Source of the DNA: Actinoplanes xinjiangensis
Lineage (GTDB): Bacteria; Actinomycetota; Actinomycetes; Mycobacteriales; Micromonosporaceae
Assembly (NCBI RefSeq): GCF_003148685.1
Contig: NZ_QGGR01000009.1
Location: 248,001 to 312,000, forward strand
DNA: 64,000 nucleotides
Direction: 5' to 3'
Part shown: one piece after another, positions 35,096 through 42,802 of the stretch
Layout of the letters: each line of letters opens with the position of its first letter
Position numbering within the stretch: position 1 is the first letter of the stretch
Notes under the pieces: generated by a model
Database searches by the model: none
Told to the model about the DNA's origin: nothing
The model's input: only the letters and a program-made list of their open reading frames with translations
Made by a program: the position numbers and the translations under genes

Positions 35096-35833
35096 GTGTC
35101 CGAGAAGATCACCCGCAGCTGGTGGCCCGATCTGCTGGCCGTCGTCGCCTTCGTGGCGCTGACCGTCGCCCTGGCCCGCGGCCACCTGCTGGATCTCGAT
35201 CAACGGGTGGCCGACTGGTCCTTCGACCAGCACCACCAGCGGCAGGTCTATTGGACCGCCCGGGTCTTCAACTACCTCGGCCAGGGCGGATCGGTGCTGA
35301 TGCCGGTGGCGGCGGTCCTGACCGTCCTGTGGTGGCGCCGGACCCGGTCGATCTGGACGGCTCTGCCGCTCGCCGCCGGTGCCGCACTGACCGCCCTCAC
35401 CATCGGCCCCGCGAAGATCTTCTTCGACCGGGCCGCGCCGAAGTTCCCGCTGGAGAACCGGACCGTCCTCTTCAATCCCGACGCGTCCGGGATCCTGTCG
35501 GTGAGCTATCCGTCCGGGCACGTCGCCAACTCACTGGTCTGGTACGCGGTGATCGCCGTTCTCCTGGCCGGCGTCCTCGGGCGTGCCCTGACCCGGCGGG
35601 AGACGCTGTCGGTCCGCGTCCTGCCGGTGGCGATCGTCTTCGTCACCACGGTCTACACCGGTTTCCACTGGCTGACCGACTCGGTCGCCGCCCTGTTCCT
35701 CGGTGTGGTTCTGGCCCGCTTGATCGAGCGGGTGCCGTGGGAAGCCGCGCTGGCCCTCCCGGTCCCGTTCGCCTCCCGCCTCACCCGCCTGCACGCCCCG
35801 GGCTCGCGCGGCCCGAGGCGGAACGAGCTCTAG
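35096..35833 (+). CDS. PAP2-superfamily membrane phosphatase-like protein
   Basis: 245 residues from GTG 35096, with about six membrane segments. The motif-2 sequence YPSGHVANS and the motif-3 end FHWLTDS are present. The first motif reads KIFFDRAAPK, so the K-x6-RP arginine is Ala. In motif 3 the residue normally Arg (SR-x5-H) is Thr. Two phosphate-binding arginines are therefore absent, which makes activity doubtful or altered. It follows the protease by 9 bp and may be transcribed with it. Confidence 0.82.
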   Translation: MSEKITRSWWPDLLAVVAFVALTVALARGHLLDLDQRVADWSFDQHHQRQVYWTARVFNYLGQGGSVLMPVAAVLTVLWWRRTRSIWTALPLAAGAALTALTIGPAKIFFDRAAPKFPLENRTVLFNPDASGILSVSYPSGHVANSLVWYAVIAVLLAGVLGRALTRRETLSVRVLPVAIVFVTTVYTGFHWLTDSVAALFLGVVLARLIERVPWEAALALPVPFASRLTRLHAPGSRGPRRNEL

Positions 35834-36924
35834 GCAGGGGTACCGGCTCGCAGAACCTGCTTGAGGGTGAGCTCGGCGGACATGACGACGACGTCCGCTC
35901 GCAGGCCCGGGGCCAGGGCGCCCACCCGGTCGGCGAGGCCGAGCATCCGGGCCGGCGTGGTCGAGGCCATCGCCACCGCGTCGACCAGCGGCAGGCCGGC
36001 CGCGACCGCGTTGTGCAGCGCCACGTCCATGGTGAGGGTGCTGCCGGCGATCGAGCCGTTGTGCGCGAGCCGGGCCACCCGGCCGGCGACGACGACCTCC
36101 TGGCCGCCCAGCTCGTACTGCCCGTCGGGCATGCCGGTGGCGTCCATCGCGTCGGTGATCAGCACCGCCCGGTCGGGGCCGGCGCTGTGTGCGGCGAACG
36201 CCAGCATGCCCGGGTGCAGGTGGATGTTGTCGGCGATCAGTTCGCACACGATCGTCGAGGAGAGCAGTCCGACGACCGGGCCGGGTTCGCGGTGGTGCGG
36301 CGGGCGCATGCCGTTGAACAGGTGCGTGGCCACGGTGGCACCGGCGGCCACCCCCGCGCGGGTCTGGTCGTACGTGGCGTCGGTGTGCCCGATCGCCGCC
36401 AGTACGCCGTGTTCGGCCAGGTAGGTGATGGCGTCGAGGGCACCGGGGAGTTCCGGGGCGACGGTCATCATCCGTACCGCGCCCTCGCCGATCTTGATCA
36501 GCTCTTCGATCTCCGTCATCGACGGGTCACGCAGGTGGGCCGGGTTCTGCGCGCCGCACCGCACCTCGGAGAGGTAGGGCCCCTCGAAGTGGATGCCGGC
36601 GAGCACACCCTCGTCGACGAGTTCCCGGTACCCGAGGGTCGCCGACCGCATCAGCTCGAACGGCGAGCTGACCAGGCCGGCCAGCATCGTGGTCGTCCCG
36701 TGGCGCCGGTGGAAGGCCGCGGCCTCCCGGGCGGAGGCGAGGTCGCCGGTGGTGAACGTGTGCCCGCCGCCGCCGTGGCAGTGCAGGTCGACGAATCCGG
36801 GCACGATCACGTCGTCGCCCACACCGTCGTCCGGCACGATCGCCGTGATCAGCTCCCCGTCCAGGTCGAGGTGGCCGGGGACGACCCCGCCGGGGGTGAC
36901 GATCCGGCCGGAGATTCGGGTCAC
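35830..36924 (-). CDS. nagA: N-acetylglucosamine-6-phosphate deacetylase
   Basis: A 364-residue amidohydrolase that converts N-acetylglucosamine (or N-acetylgalactosamine) 6-phosphate to the amine sugar phosphate and acetate. Metal-binding and active-site motifs are visible: PGFVDLHCHGGGGHTF, GIHFEGPYLSEVRCGAQNP, IGHTDATY, THLFNGMRP, DNIHLHPG and LITDAMDATGM, all characteristic of NagA. GTG 36924 overlaps the ROK kinase stop by 4 bp (GTGA). It is the last gene of the SIS-ROK-nagA operon. Its end overlaps the convergent PAP2 gene by 4 bp. Confidence 0.93.
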   Translation of the reverse strand: MTRISGRIVTPGGVVPGHLDLDGELITAIVPDDGVGDDVIVPGFVDLHCHGGGGHTFTTGDLASAREAAAFHRRHGTTTMLAGLVSSPFELMRSATLGYRELVDEGVLAGIHFEGPYLSEVRCGAQNPAHLRDPSMTEIEELIKIGEGAVRMMTVAPELPGALDAITYLAEHGVLAAIGHTDATYDQTRAGVAAGATVATHLFNGMRPPHHREPGPVVGLLSSTIVCELIADNIHLHPGMLAFAAHSAGPDRAVLITDAMDATGMPDGQYELGGQEVVVAGRVARLAHNGSIAGSTLTMDVALHNAVAAGLPLVDAVAMASTTPARMLGLADRVGALAPGLRADVVVMSAELTLKQVLRAGTPA

Positions 36925-37847
36925 GGCGAACCTTTCAGGCTGTCCAGGGCGAGCAGGGCGGAGCCGAGGCAGCCGGCGGTGTCGCCCAGCTCGGCCCGCA
37001 CGATCTCGGGGGAGCGGTGGAACGTGACCCGGCCGGCGACCGCGGCCCGGACCGGCAGCAGCAGGTCGTCGCGGGCTTCGGCGAGCCCGCCGCCGAGCAC
37101 GACCACTCCGACGTCGTAGAGCGCCTGCGCGGTCAGCAGCCCGTCGGCGAGCGCCTCCACGGCGTCCTGCCAGACCCGGCGGGCCAGTTCGTCGCCCCGC
37201 GCGGCGCGGGTGGCCACGTCGAAGGCGGTCGCGCCGGGTTCACCGGACAGCTCGGCGTACCTGCGCCCGATCGACTTGGCCGACGCCTCCGCCTCCAGGC
37301 AGCCGCGCAGCCCGCACCCGCACGTCGCCCCGCCGGGCCGGACGACGACGTGGCCCAGCTCTCCGGCGGCGCCGTGCGCTCCCGGATAGCCGCGGCCGTC
37401 GATGACCAGGCCGCCGGCGATGCCGGTGCCGATCGCCACGAACAGCACATGCTGCCGGCCGCGCCCGGCGCCGAGGCGGGCCTCGGCGAGGGCGCCGACA
37501 CGGACGTCGTGGCCGAGGGCGGCGGGCAGGTCCAGGCGCTGCTCGGCGAGTTCCTTCAGCGGTACGTCCCGGAAGCCGACATTCGCCGACCACACCGCGA
37601 CGCCGTTGCGTTCGTCGACGACACCGGGAACCGCGATACCGGTCGCGACCGGCGTGAACCCGTCGGCGCGGGCCCGGGCGGCCAGTCCCCCGGCGACCGC
37701 CAGGATCGTCTCGGTGACCGCCTCCGGGCCGCGCTCGGCCCGGGTCGGGTGCCGTTCCTCGTGCGCAACGGTGCCGTCCGGCCGGACCAGGGCGCATTTC
37801 ATCCCGGTGCCGCCCACGTCGAGGGCGACGACTATCGGATCGTTCAC
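36921..37847 (-). CDS. ROK-family sugar kinase, likely N-acetylhexosamine kinase
   Basis: 308 residues. It has the N-terminal phosphate loop VALDVGGTGMKCALV, the catalytic region ALGHDVRVGALAEARLGAG, FVAIGTGIAGGLVI, GAAGELGHV and the zinc motif CGCGLRGCLEAEAS. Without a DNA-binding domain, this is an enzyme rather than a repressor. Sitting between an SIS isomerase and nagA, phosphorylation of GlcNAc/GalNAc at O-6 using ATP is the best inference. Start and stop overlap neighbours by 4 bp each, showing tight coupling. Confidence 0.87.
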   Translation of the reverse strand: MNDPIVVALDVGGTGMKCALVRPDGTVAHEERHPTRAERGPEAVTETILAVAGGLAARARADGFTPVATGIAVPGVVDERNGVAVWSANVGFRDVPLKELAEQRLDLPAALGHDVRVGALAEARLGAGRGRQHVLFVAIGTGIAGGLVIDGRGYPGAHGAAGELGHVVVRPGGATCGCGLRGCLEAEASAKSIGRRYAELSGEPGATAFDVATRAARGDELARRVWQDAVEALADGLLTAQALYDVGVVVLGGGLAEARDDLLLPVRAAVAGRVTFHRSPEIVRAELGDTAGCLGSALLALDSLKGSP

Positions 37848-38767
37848 GGCAGGACGACGGAACGACTGAGGTTGCGTGGGTTGTCCGGGTCGAGACCCTG
37901 GGTGGTGGCCAGCGAGAGAGCCACCCGCTGGGCGAGGATCAGGTCGGCCATCGGGTCGAGGGGGGCGCGTTTGCCGACCCAGCGGCCGATCGACCCGTAC
38001 CCACCGTGGTGGCGGGAGTGCACGAACGCGGCGCCGGTCGCCTCGACCTCTTCGGCCAGGCCCGCCGGGACGTCACCGAAGGCCCACACCACCCGGCGCG
38101 GCCCGGCGATCGCGATCGGGCCGTGCCGGTAGTCCATGGCCGGGTACGACTCGGTCCAGAACCCGGCGGTCTCCCGGCACTTGAGGGCGGCCTCCTCGGC
38201 GAGACCGACGGTCCAGCCGCGGCCGATGAAGGTGATCTGGTCGACCAGGGCCGGGTGCACCGGCAGCGGCAGCCGGATGGCCACCTCGGCGTCGGCCGCG
38301 GCGGCCTCGATGTCGTGGCCCAGGTGGGCACGGAGAGTGGCGAGCACGCTGGTGGCGAACCGGGTCTGCACGACCGACTTCTCGTCGGCGAAGTCCAGCA
38401 CGACGGCGTGGCCGGCGATCTCGGCAGCCGGCTGGGCGGCGTCGGCGGTGAAGACGGTGACCGGGGTGTGCTCACCGACCGTGCGCATCACGTCGAGGGT
38501 CTCGGTGGTGGTGCCGGAGCGGGTGATCGCGATCAGCCGGTCGTAGCGCCGGGCGTACGGGAAGTCGGAGGCCTGGAAGGCGTCGGTCTCCCCGTGTTCG
38601 AGCTGTTCGCGCAGCACCGCGTAGGACTTGGCCATGAACCAGGAGGTGCCGCAGCCGACGACGGCGACGCGCTCCCCACGGGCCGGGAGTCCGGGTGACT
38701 CGGCTAGTTTCGCCGCCTGCCGCCAGCACTCGGCCTGTGTGGCGATCTCCGCTTTGACATGGCTCAT
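37844..38767 (-). CDS. SIS-domain sugar isomerase/deaminase (AgaS/GlmS-like)
   Basis: 307 residues with two SIS folds. The first has GCGTSWFMAKSYAVLRE and ITRSGTTTETL (ribose-phosphate-binding S/T-rich loop). The second has FIGRGWTVGLAEEAALKCRE and the GlmS-like MDYRHGPIAI. Such proteins convert glucosamine-6-P or galactosamine-6-P into a ketose phosphate. With ROK kinase and nagA this forms a complete short route from an N-acetylamino sugar to a glycolytic sugar. It is the first gene of the operon, divergent from a DeoR regulator. Confidence 0.83.
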   Translation of the reverse strand: MSHVKAEIATQAECWRQAAKLAESPGLPARGERVAVVGCGTSWFMAKSYAVLREQLEHGETDAFQASDFPYARRYDRLIAITRSGTTTETLDVMRTVGEHTPVTVFTADAAQPAAEIAGHAVVLDFADEKSVVQTRFATSVLATLRAHLGHDIEAAAADAEVAIRLPLPVHPALVDQITFIGRGWTVGLAEEAALKCRETAGFWTESYPAMDYRHGPIAIAGPRRVVWAFGDVPAGLAEEVEATGAAFVHSRHHGGYGSIGRWVGKRAPLDPMADLILAQRVALSLATTQGLDPDNPRNLSRSVVLP

Positions 38768-38810
38768 GTCGGTTCCTCACCGGTAGGTGCTGCGCATTCG
38801 CGCTCGGTTC

Positions 38811-38838
38811 CCGGGTCTTTCGCGCGTTATTGTGCTCA
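38811..38838. promoter_or_regulatory. DeoR operator candidate, copy 1
   Basis: Sequence CCGGGTCTTTCGCGCGTTAT then TGTGCTCA. It recurs almost unchanged at 38896 (CCGGGCCTTTCGCGCACTAA then TGTGCACA), 85 bp apart. The shared core CTTTCGCGC..TA.TGTGC is partly palindromic (GCGC...TGTGC). It lies 44 bp upstream of the SIS-gene start on the minus strand. Confidence 0.65.
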
Positions 38839-38895
38839 GAGTGCTGCCGCGGGGGCAAGCTCCCAACGCCCTTCGCGCATCAGATGGCTTTGCTT

Positions 38896-38923
38896 CCGGG
38901 CCTTTCGCGCACTAATGTGCACA
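38896..38923. promoter_or_regulatory. DeoR operator candidate, copy 2
   Basis: Second copy of the 28-bp direct repeat, placed about 34 bp before the GTG of the DeoR gene, so it could serve autorepression. Its inner part GCGCACTAATGTGC is a near-palindrome. A weaker fragment (CCTTCGCGCAT) is present between the copies at 38870-38880. Confidence 0.65.
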
Positions 38924-38957
38924 CACTTATCATGGAACGTGCATCGGAGAGTGGTGG

Positions 38958-39743
38958 GTGGACCGGTACGCGCGGTGGAATGCCCTGCTTGAGCTACTGA
39001 CGGAGAGCGGCCGGGTGACCGTTGAGGAGGCCTCCGAGCGTCTGGACGTGTCCCAGGCCACCATCCGCCGCGACTTCGACCAGCTCGCCCAGCAGCAGAT
39101 GATCACCCGGACCCGGGGCGGCGCGGTCGCCAACGGGGTGTCGTACGACCTGCCGCTGCGCTACAAGAGCGCCAAACACTCCGCCGAGAAGCAGCGCATC
39201 GGTGAGGCCGCCGCCCGCCTGGTCACCCCGGGAACGGTGGTCGGCCTCAATGGCGGCACCACGATCACCGAGGTGGCCCGGGCGCTGGCGGTCCGCCCCG
39301 ATCTCAACGCCGGCGGTGAGGGTTCCCAGCTCACCGTGGTCACCAACGCCCTCAACATCGCCAACGAGCTGCTGCTGCGCTCGCGCATGAAGATCGTGGT
39401 GGCCGGCGGTGTGGTGCGCCCCCAGTCCTTCGAGGTGGTCGGCCCGCTCGGCGGGGCGCTGCTCAAGGAGGTCACCCTCGACATCGTGCTGCTCGGTGTC
39501 GACGCGCTGGACGTCGAACTCGGCGCGGCCTCCCATCACGAGGGCGAGGCGTCGATGAACAGCCTGATGGTCGCGCGCGCCAAGCGGGTCGTCGTGATCG
39601 CCGACTCGTCCAAGCTCGGTGGCCACGCGTTCGCCCGGATCTGCCCGATCAGCAAGATCGAGACGCTGGTCACCGACTCCGGGGCGCCCGCCTCGACGAT
39701 CGCCGCCTTCCAGGACGCCGGAGTGGACGTCATCACGGCCTGA
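38958..39743 (+). CDS. DeoR-family transcriptional repressor (amino-sugar operon)
   Basis: 261 residues from GTG 38958. N-terminal helix-turn-helix LTESGRVTVEEASERLDVSQ and ATIRRDFDQL, then the DeoR sensor domain with GLNGGTTITEVARAL, TVVTNALNIANELL and IADSSKLGGHAFARI. DeoR repressors bind sugar phosphates through the C-terminal isomerase-like fold. Divergence from the SIS-ROK-nagA operon, with a repeated motif between them, indicates that it controls that operon, in the manner of AgaR. The inducer is probably an amino-sugar phosphate. Confidence 0.9.
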   Translation: MDRYARWNALLELLTESGRVTVEEASERLDVSQATIRRDFDQLAQQQMITRTRGGAVANGVSYDLPLRYKSAKHSAEKQRIGEAAARLVTPGTVVGLNGGTTITEVARALAVRPDLNAGGEGSQLTVVTNALNIANELLLRSRMKIVVAGGVVRPQSFEVVGPLGGALLKEVTLDIVLLGVDALDVELGAASHHEGEASMNSLMVARAKRVVVIADSSKLGGHAFARICPISKIETLVTDSGAPASTIAAFQDAGVDVITA

Positions 39744-39923
39744 TCCCCTCAGATCGGCGCTGCGATAGCCGATGGATCCGCGGTGCGGTAACCGATCGGG
39801 TGGCCGCCATGTGGACGGTCCGTAGTCGACTGGTCGCTTCAGGTAGCGTCTGCGAGGATCTCCGGCGCGTCCTATGCTGAGGATCCTTCAAATCCGTGGT
39901 CACCGATGCCGTCTGGGAGCGCC

Positions 39924-40250
39924 ATGCAGCCCGCCGCCGAACCGACCGGTGAGCAGCCGGTCGAGGAGCAGCAGCACATCCCGGTCCCCCGTGTGGCGGA
40001 GCCGATCACCGCGACGGAGTCCGCGCTCACCGACCGGGAGCTGGAGATCCTCGCCTTCGAGGGCAAATGGTGGAAACACGCCGGAGCCAAGGAGCAGGCC
40101 ATCCGGGACACCTTCGGCCTCTCCTCGACCCGCTATTACCAGCTGCTCAACGGCCTGCTCGACAACCCGGCCGCCCTGGAGAAGGACCCGGTCCTGGTCG
40201 GCCGCCTCCGTCGCCTGCGCTCCGCCCGGGCCCGTACCCGCCGCCGCTGA
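39924..40250 (+). CDS. DUF3263 helix-turn-helix protein
   Basis: 108 residues from ATG 39924, chosen over ATG 39906 because GGGAG lies about 7 bp ahead. The core (about 35-85) TDRELEILAFEGKWWKHAGA and KEQAIRDTFGLSSTRYYQLL is the small actinobacterial DUF3263 family, which carries a predicted DNA-binding helix-turn-helix. N-terminal residues are acidic/Pro-rich and the C-terminus is Arg-rich. The stop is followed at once by a triple array of the 53-bp palindrome. Confidence 0.85.
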   Translation: MQPAAEPTGEQPVEEQQHIPVPRVAEPITATESALTDRELEILAFEGKWWKHAGAKEQAIRDTFGLSSTRYYQLLNGLLDNPAALEKDPVLVGRLRRLRSARARTRRR

Positions 40251-40254
40251 CCCC

Positions 40255-40433
40255 GGCTGGCTCTCACCGCTGTCTCAGCGCCGCTGAGACAGCGGTGGCG
40301 CCCAGCCGCGAAGATCCGGCTGGCTCTCAGCGTCGTCTCGGCGTGGCTGAGGCAGCGGTGGCGGCCAGCCCGCAAGATCCGGCTGGCTCTCACCGCTGTC
40401 TCGGCGTGGCTGAGGCAGCGGTGGCGGCCAGCC
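40255..40433. repeat. Triple array of the 53-bp palindrome, 63-bp period
   Basis: Copies at 40255-40307, 40318-40370 and 40381-40433, exactly 63 bp apart, separated by similar 10-bp spacers (GCGAAGATCC, CGCAAGATCC). Each has a left arm GGCTGGCTCTCACCGCTGTC (copy 2 slightly different) and a right arm CAGCGGTGGCGGCCAGCC (copy 1 has CGCC), with a few mismatches forming an internal loop. The array fills the space between the convergent DUF3263 and AAA-ATPase genes and starts 4 bp after the DUF3263 stop. Confidence 0.95.
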
Positions 40434-40452
40434 GGGAGGATCCGGCCTGGGG

Positions 40453-42654
40453 TCAGGGCTGGTGGGACTCGGCGTAGGCGGCGAGCCAGGCCACCTGGCC
40501 GGGGTCGAGGGAAGCCCGGACCCGGGCGCGCGCCGCCGCCACGTTCGCCGCGGTCACCGTGGTCGCCTCCAGGGAGTCACGCATCGCGGCCAGCGCCGCC
40601 TCACGGATCAGCGCGGAGCAGTCGGCGGCCGAGAAACCCTCCAGGTCGGCACCGAGGGCGGCCAGATCGACGGCCTCGTCGAGCGGCACCGCCTTCGACG
40701 ACGCCCGCAGGATCGCGGTACGGGCCTCGGCATCCGGCGGCGGCACGAACACCAGCCGCTCCAGCCGGCCCGGGCGCAGCAGTGCCGGGTCGATCAGGTC
40801 CGGCCGGTTCGTCGCGCCGATCACCACCACGTTGCGCAGGTCCTCGACACCGTCCAACTCGGTCAGCAGGGCCGCCACCACCCGGTCGGTGACACCTCCG
40901 TCGGTGCCCTGCCCACGGGCCGGGGCCAGCGCGTCCACCTCGTCCAGGAAGACCAGCGTCGGCGCCGCCTCCCGGGCCCGGCGGAACAGCTCCCGTACCG
41001 ACCGCTCGCTGTCGCCGACCCACTTGCTGAGCAGCTCGGCGCCCTTGACCGACAGCACGTTCGCCTTGCCGGTCCCGGCGATCGCCTTGACCAGGTACGT
41101 CTTGCCGCAGCCGGGCGGCCCGTAGAGCAGCACCCCGCGCGGCGGCGACACCCCGAGCCGGGCGAACGTGTCCGGATAGGTGAGCGGCCACAGCACGGAC
41201 TCGGTCAGCACCTGTTTCACCTCGGCCATGTCGCCGACGTCGTCCAGGGTCACCGCCGCGACCTCCAGCGTGGACTCGGCCATCGAGGTCGGCCGGACCA
41301 CGTCGAGAGCGGCCTCGAAGTCGGCCATCGTGACGGTCGGTGACTCCGCGTCCTTCTGCCGGAGCGCCGCCCGGACGCCGGCCTCCCGGGCCAGCGCGCC
41401 GAGATCGGCGGCGACGAACCCGGGGGTACGCCCGGCGACCTCGTCCATCCGCACGTCCTCGGCCAGGGGCATCCCGCGGGTCAGCACACCCAGTTGCTCC
41501 CGGCGCATCGCCGCATCCGGCAGCGGCACCGTGAGCTGGACGGACAGCAGCTCCGGGGCGCGCAGGGACGGGTCCACCGACTCGGGTCGGCTGGTGGTGC
41601 AGACGACCGCCGTCCCGTCGGCGAGCGTGTCGGCCAGCACCTGACGGAACACCGTGGAGATCGGCCCGGGTTCCTCGCGCGGGGCCAGGGCCTCGACGTC
41701 GGAGATGAGGAGCACGGCCGGGCGCTTCGACCGTACCTCCGAGGAAAGCTCTCGCAGCCGTGCCGCCGCCGCGTTGTTGGTGAGGGCGGCCAGCTCCGGC
41801 GCCCAGACCGTGCGCACCTCCGCGCCCACCGCCGTGCCGACCGCACGGACCAGCGCGGACTTGCCGGACCCGGCGGCACCGCAGATCAGCACGCCGAGCG
41901 TCACCCGGGTGCCCAGCTTGGCCAGCACCTCCCCGTGGTGGAAGCCGAGATCGAGCAGCTCCTCCAGCTCCTTCGCCTGGGTGCGGAGCCCGGGAAGGTC
42001 GTCGAGGCTGAGCGGCGGCACGTCCGGGTCGGTCGAGGCGGGTGTGCCGGGGGAGACCTCCGGCCGGGCCGGGGCGGCGGCGGCCGGGCCGTCCTGCCAG
42101 GCGACGACGGTGTCCATGGTGACCAGGGCGGCGTCCGCCCCGGCCACCTCCACCACGCTGAGCAGGGTGCTGGTCCAGGCGTACCCCACCCGGTTGGCGA
42201 GGCTGCGCCGGGCGGCCTCGACGAGGGGCCGGTGCCCGGCCTCCGGAAGCACGTCCTGCGGCAGCAGGGAGACGTCGTCGCCGGCGCTGACCACCTTGCC
42301 GAGCAGGGCCAGGCGCAGCATCTCGGGGGAGACGACGGCGACCACCTCGGCCGGGCCGGCGAGCGTCACCCGGGCGGCCTGGGTCACCGGGATCGGGGTG
42401 ACGGTGACCTGGCCGCCGTCGCGCATACCGAGGTTGCCCAGGGTCAGGTCGTCGGCGTAGAGCAGCCCCCGCCCGGCGGTCGACTCGGCCTTGGCCACGA
42501 TCCCGGCCGTGGTCCGGGCGCCGGTCAGGCGCACCGGGTCGCCGGGGCGCAGGGCCAGGGCGGCCATCACCTCCGGATGCAACCGCACGATGCCGCGTCG
42601 CGCGTCCAGCGCGGCCGGCCGCAGGGTCACGGTCAGCGTGAGGTCATCAGCCAC
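40453..42654 (-). CDS. Cdc48-like double AAA+ ATPase of actinobacteria (Cpa type)
   Basis: 733 residues from GTG 42654. Residues 1-180 look like the Cdc48 N-domain (double-psi barrel, HPEVMAALALRPGDPVRL). D1 has Walker A GAAGSGKS (about 258) but Walker B reads VLLISDVEAL, lacking the catalytic glutamate after Asp. D2 is canonical, with GPPGCGKT (about 510), LVFLDEVDAL (about 565) and GATNRPDLIDPALLRPGRLE. Its family matches the actinobacterial p97/Cdc48-like protein described as a proteasome-interacting unfoldase. A substrate-unfolding role is likely, with D2 as the main motor. Confidence 0.88.
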   Translation of the reverse strand: MADDLTLTVTLRPAALDARRGIVRLHPEVMAALALRPGDPVRLTGARTTAGIVAKAESTAGRGLLYADDLTLGNLGMRDGGQVTVTPIPVTQAARVTLAGPAEVVAVVSPEMLRLALLGKVVSAGDDVSLLPQDVLPEAGHRPLVEAARRSLANRVGYAWTSTLLSVVEVAGADAALVTMDTVVAWQDGPAAAAPARPEVSPGTPASTDPDVPPLSLDDLPGLRTQAKELEELLDLGFHHGEVLAKLGTRVTLGVLICGAAGSGKSALVRAVGTAVGAEVRTVWAPELAALTNNAAAARLRELSSEVRSKRPAVLLISDVEALAPREEPGPISTVFRQVLADTLADGTAVVCTTSRPESVDPSLRAPELLSVQLTVPLPDAAMRREQLGVLTRGMPLAEDVRMDEVAGRTPGFVAADLGALAREAGVRAALRQKDAESPTVTMADFEAALDVVRPTSMAESTLEVAAVTLDDVGDMAEVKQVLTESVLWPLTYPDTFARLGVSPPRGVLLYGPPGCGKTYLVKAIAGTGKANVLSVKGAELLSKWVGDSERSVRELFRRAREAAPTLVFLDEVDALAPARGQGTDGGVTDRVVAALLTELDGVEDLRNVVVIGATNRPDLIDPALLRPGRLERLVFVPPPDAEARTAILRASSKAVPLDEAVDLAALGADLEGFSAADCSALIREAALAAMRDSLEATTVTAANVAAARARVRASLDPGQVAWLAAYAESHQP

Positions 42655-42802
42655 CGGGCGTGCCTTTCCGAAGACGGGTCTGAGGCGTCAACGCTATCCG
42701 CCGTGGGGAAGCCGGGCGGCTCCGCTCGCTCAGCGGGTGCGTTCGAGGCGGCTGAGAGGTTTCACAGGCACCGCTCAGCCGTGTCGGGCTAGCGTGTGCG
42801 CC

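Noticed and set aside
32378..35521. A 1047-codon extension of the DUF4032 gene
   Set aside because: The added part is antisense to the protease and PAP2 genes and lacks any domain. GTG 33595 gives the normal family N-terminus.
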